A stretch of DNA of 12,640 bases from Nitrospinota bacterium. GTDB lineage: Bacteria; Nitrospinota; Nitrospinia; UBA9942. This document shows, one piece after another, positions 11,885 through 12,640 of this stretch. Within the stretch, counting starts at the first letter, position 1. The number at the start of each line of letters is the position of its first letter. The stretch covers positions 1 through 12,640 of the forward strand of contig JACRGN010000035.1 of assembly GCA_016234205.1 (NCBI GenBank), in the 5' to 3' direction. The notes below the pieces were generated by a model that had not been told where the DNA came from, made no database searches, and worked only from the letters and a program-made list of their open reading frames with translations. A program made the position numbers and the translations under genes.

Positions 11885-12640
11885 TTAAAACATTTTAAAA
11901 AATCCTTTTCCCTTATGTTTAACATCTTCACCTGATGTCTCTGCCAGCTCCCTTAATAACTCCTCCTGTCTCTTTGTCAGTTTAGCAGGGGTCTTTACAA
12001 CTACCTGCACTATCTGGTCGCCTTTGGCATGTCCCCTTATATGGGGTATCCCCGCCCCTTCTATTTTAAAAATTTTACCTGTCTGTGTCCCCTTTGGTAT
12101 TGCAAGCCTCTCTGAACCTTCAAGTGTCGGGACATCAATCTCTGCACCGAGTGCTGCCTGTGAAAAAGAAATCTGAATCTGACAGATAACATCGTATCCA
12201 TCCCTGTGAAAAAATTCATGCTCCTTTACATGGAGTATTACATAGAGGTCTCCTGACGGTCCCCCTCTCTTTCCTTCCTCACCCTCCCCTTTTAATCTCA
12301 GGGTTGACCCTGTATCAACACCTGCAGGTATCTTTACTGAGAGCTTCTTTTTCTTCTTTATATTACCTGTGCCTTTACACTCCTTACATGGCTCTTTTAT
12401 TACCTTCCCCGCACCGTGGCACTGATGGCATGTTGTGCTTATGTGAAAAAATCCCTGCGACCTCGTAACCTGACCCGACCCCCCGCAAAGAGGGCATATA
12501 ATAGGCTCAGTCCCCGGTGCCGCCCCTGTCCCATTACAATTCTTACACCCTTCATATTTATCTATCTCAATCTCGGTCTCTTTCCCTTTAACAGCATCCA
12601 TGAAGGAAACCTCTAAATCATATCTCAGGTCTGCCCCTTG
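11885..12640 (-). CDS. dnaJ: Chaperone protein DnaJ (Hsp40), N-terminus outside the window
   Basis: The frame runs in from the right edge; 251 residues are visible, starting at 'QGADLRYDLEVSF', and the J domain and Gly/Phe region (about the first 120 residues) lie beyond the window. The visible part has the four zinc-finger repeats CKNCNGTG, CPLCGGSG, CHQCHGAG and CKECKGTG (residues 33-94 of the visible part), then the two substrate-binding beta domains ('LYVILHVKEHEFFHRDGYDV', 'IQISFSQAALGAEIDVPTLE') and the C-terminal dimer region. It is co-chaperone of DnaK, delivering unfolded proteins and stimulating ATP hydrolysis. No frameshift is seen. dnaK and grpE are not in view; corA follows after 18 bp. 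Confidence 0.97.
   Translation of the reverse strand, partial: QGADLRYDLEVSFMDAVKGKETEIEIDKYEGCKNCNGTGAAPGTEPIICPLCGGSGQVTRSQGFFHISTTCHQCHGAGKVIKEPCKECKGTGNIKKKKKLSVKIPAGVDTGSTLRLKGEGEEGKRGGPSGDLYVILHVKEHEFFHRDGYDVICQIQISFSQAALGAEIDVPTLEGSERLAIPKGTQTGKIFKIEGAGIPHIRGHAKGDQIVQVVVKTPAKLTKRQEELLRELAETSGEDVKHKGKGFFKMF

Overview
The window comes from a moderately AT-rich bacterial chromosome. It has Shine-Dalgarno sites, several GTG/TTG-start candidates, a bacterial-type dnaJ and an integron-like segment. The gene mix (LarB, Mut7-C nuclease, a MagIII-like glycosylase, a radical SAM/ArsM fusion, dispersed CCACAG-type and AAATTTG repeats) resembles environmental, anaerobe-rich lineages such as Nitrospirota or deltaproteobacteria-like groups. 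That placement is an impression and nothing in the window fixes it.

Layout. 1-237: 3' end of a small antitoxin-like protein. 238-406: short gap holding a CCTTCGGCAAGCTCAGG-type repeat. 407-1150: larB (nickel-pincer cofactor synthesis), without larC or larE in view. 1266-2297: beta-order DNA methyltransferase with no visible restriction partner. 2416-3107: two-gene operon of a YqhA-family membrane protein and a CopZ-like metallochaperone. This operon is convergent with, and overlaps at the stop codons, a large minus-strand gene (3104-5578). That gene fuses a PqqD-like domain, a radical SAM core, a SPASM-like cysteine region and a complete ArsM-type arsenite methyltransferase with a CC...CC tail. 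A small acidic protein (5604-5825) precedes it under an apparent shared promoter. 5940-6086: inverted-repeat element between divergent genes. 6120-7454: class III PLP aminotransferase, followed by a tiny overlapping ORF. 7580-8083 (minus): Mut7-C RNase-domain protein.

8100-9369 reads as a decayed integron. In order it holds the C-terminal remnant of a tyrosine recombinase on the minus strand, a near-perfect sigma70 promoter firing into the cassettes (TTGACT, 17 bp, TATAAT), an attI-like GTTAGGG, cassette 1 (NTF2/SnoaL-like protein), a well-formed 60-bp attC, cassette 2 (antitoxin and RelE/ParE-type toxin), and a degenerate second attC whose end carries the stop codon of the next gene. This arrangement and the radical SAM/ArsM fusion are the two most notable items.

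9364-12640 is all on the minus strand: a MagIII-like DNA glycosylase, then (in transcription order) dnaJ (5' end beyond the window), corA-like transporter and an RNase Z-like metallo-beta-lactamase, packed with gaps of 0-18 bp as a probable operon.

Functionally, the CopZ-like protein and the arsenic-type methyltransferase fusion suggest a metal/metalloid-handling neighbourhood. The rest is housekeeping or accessory. No tRNA, rRNA, CRISPR array or intact transposase was seen.
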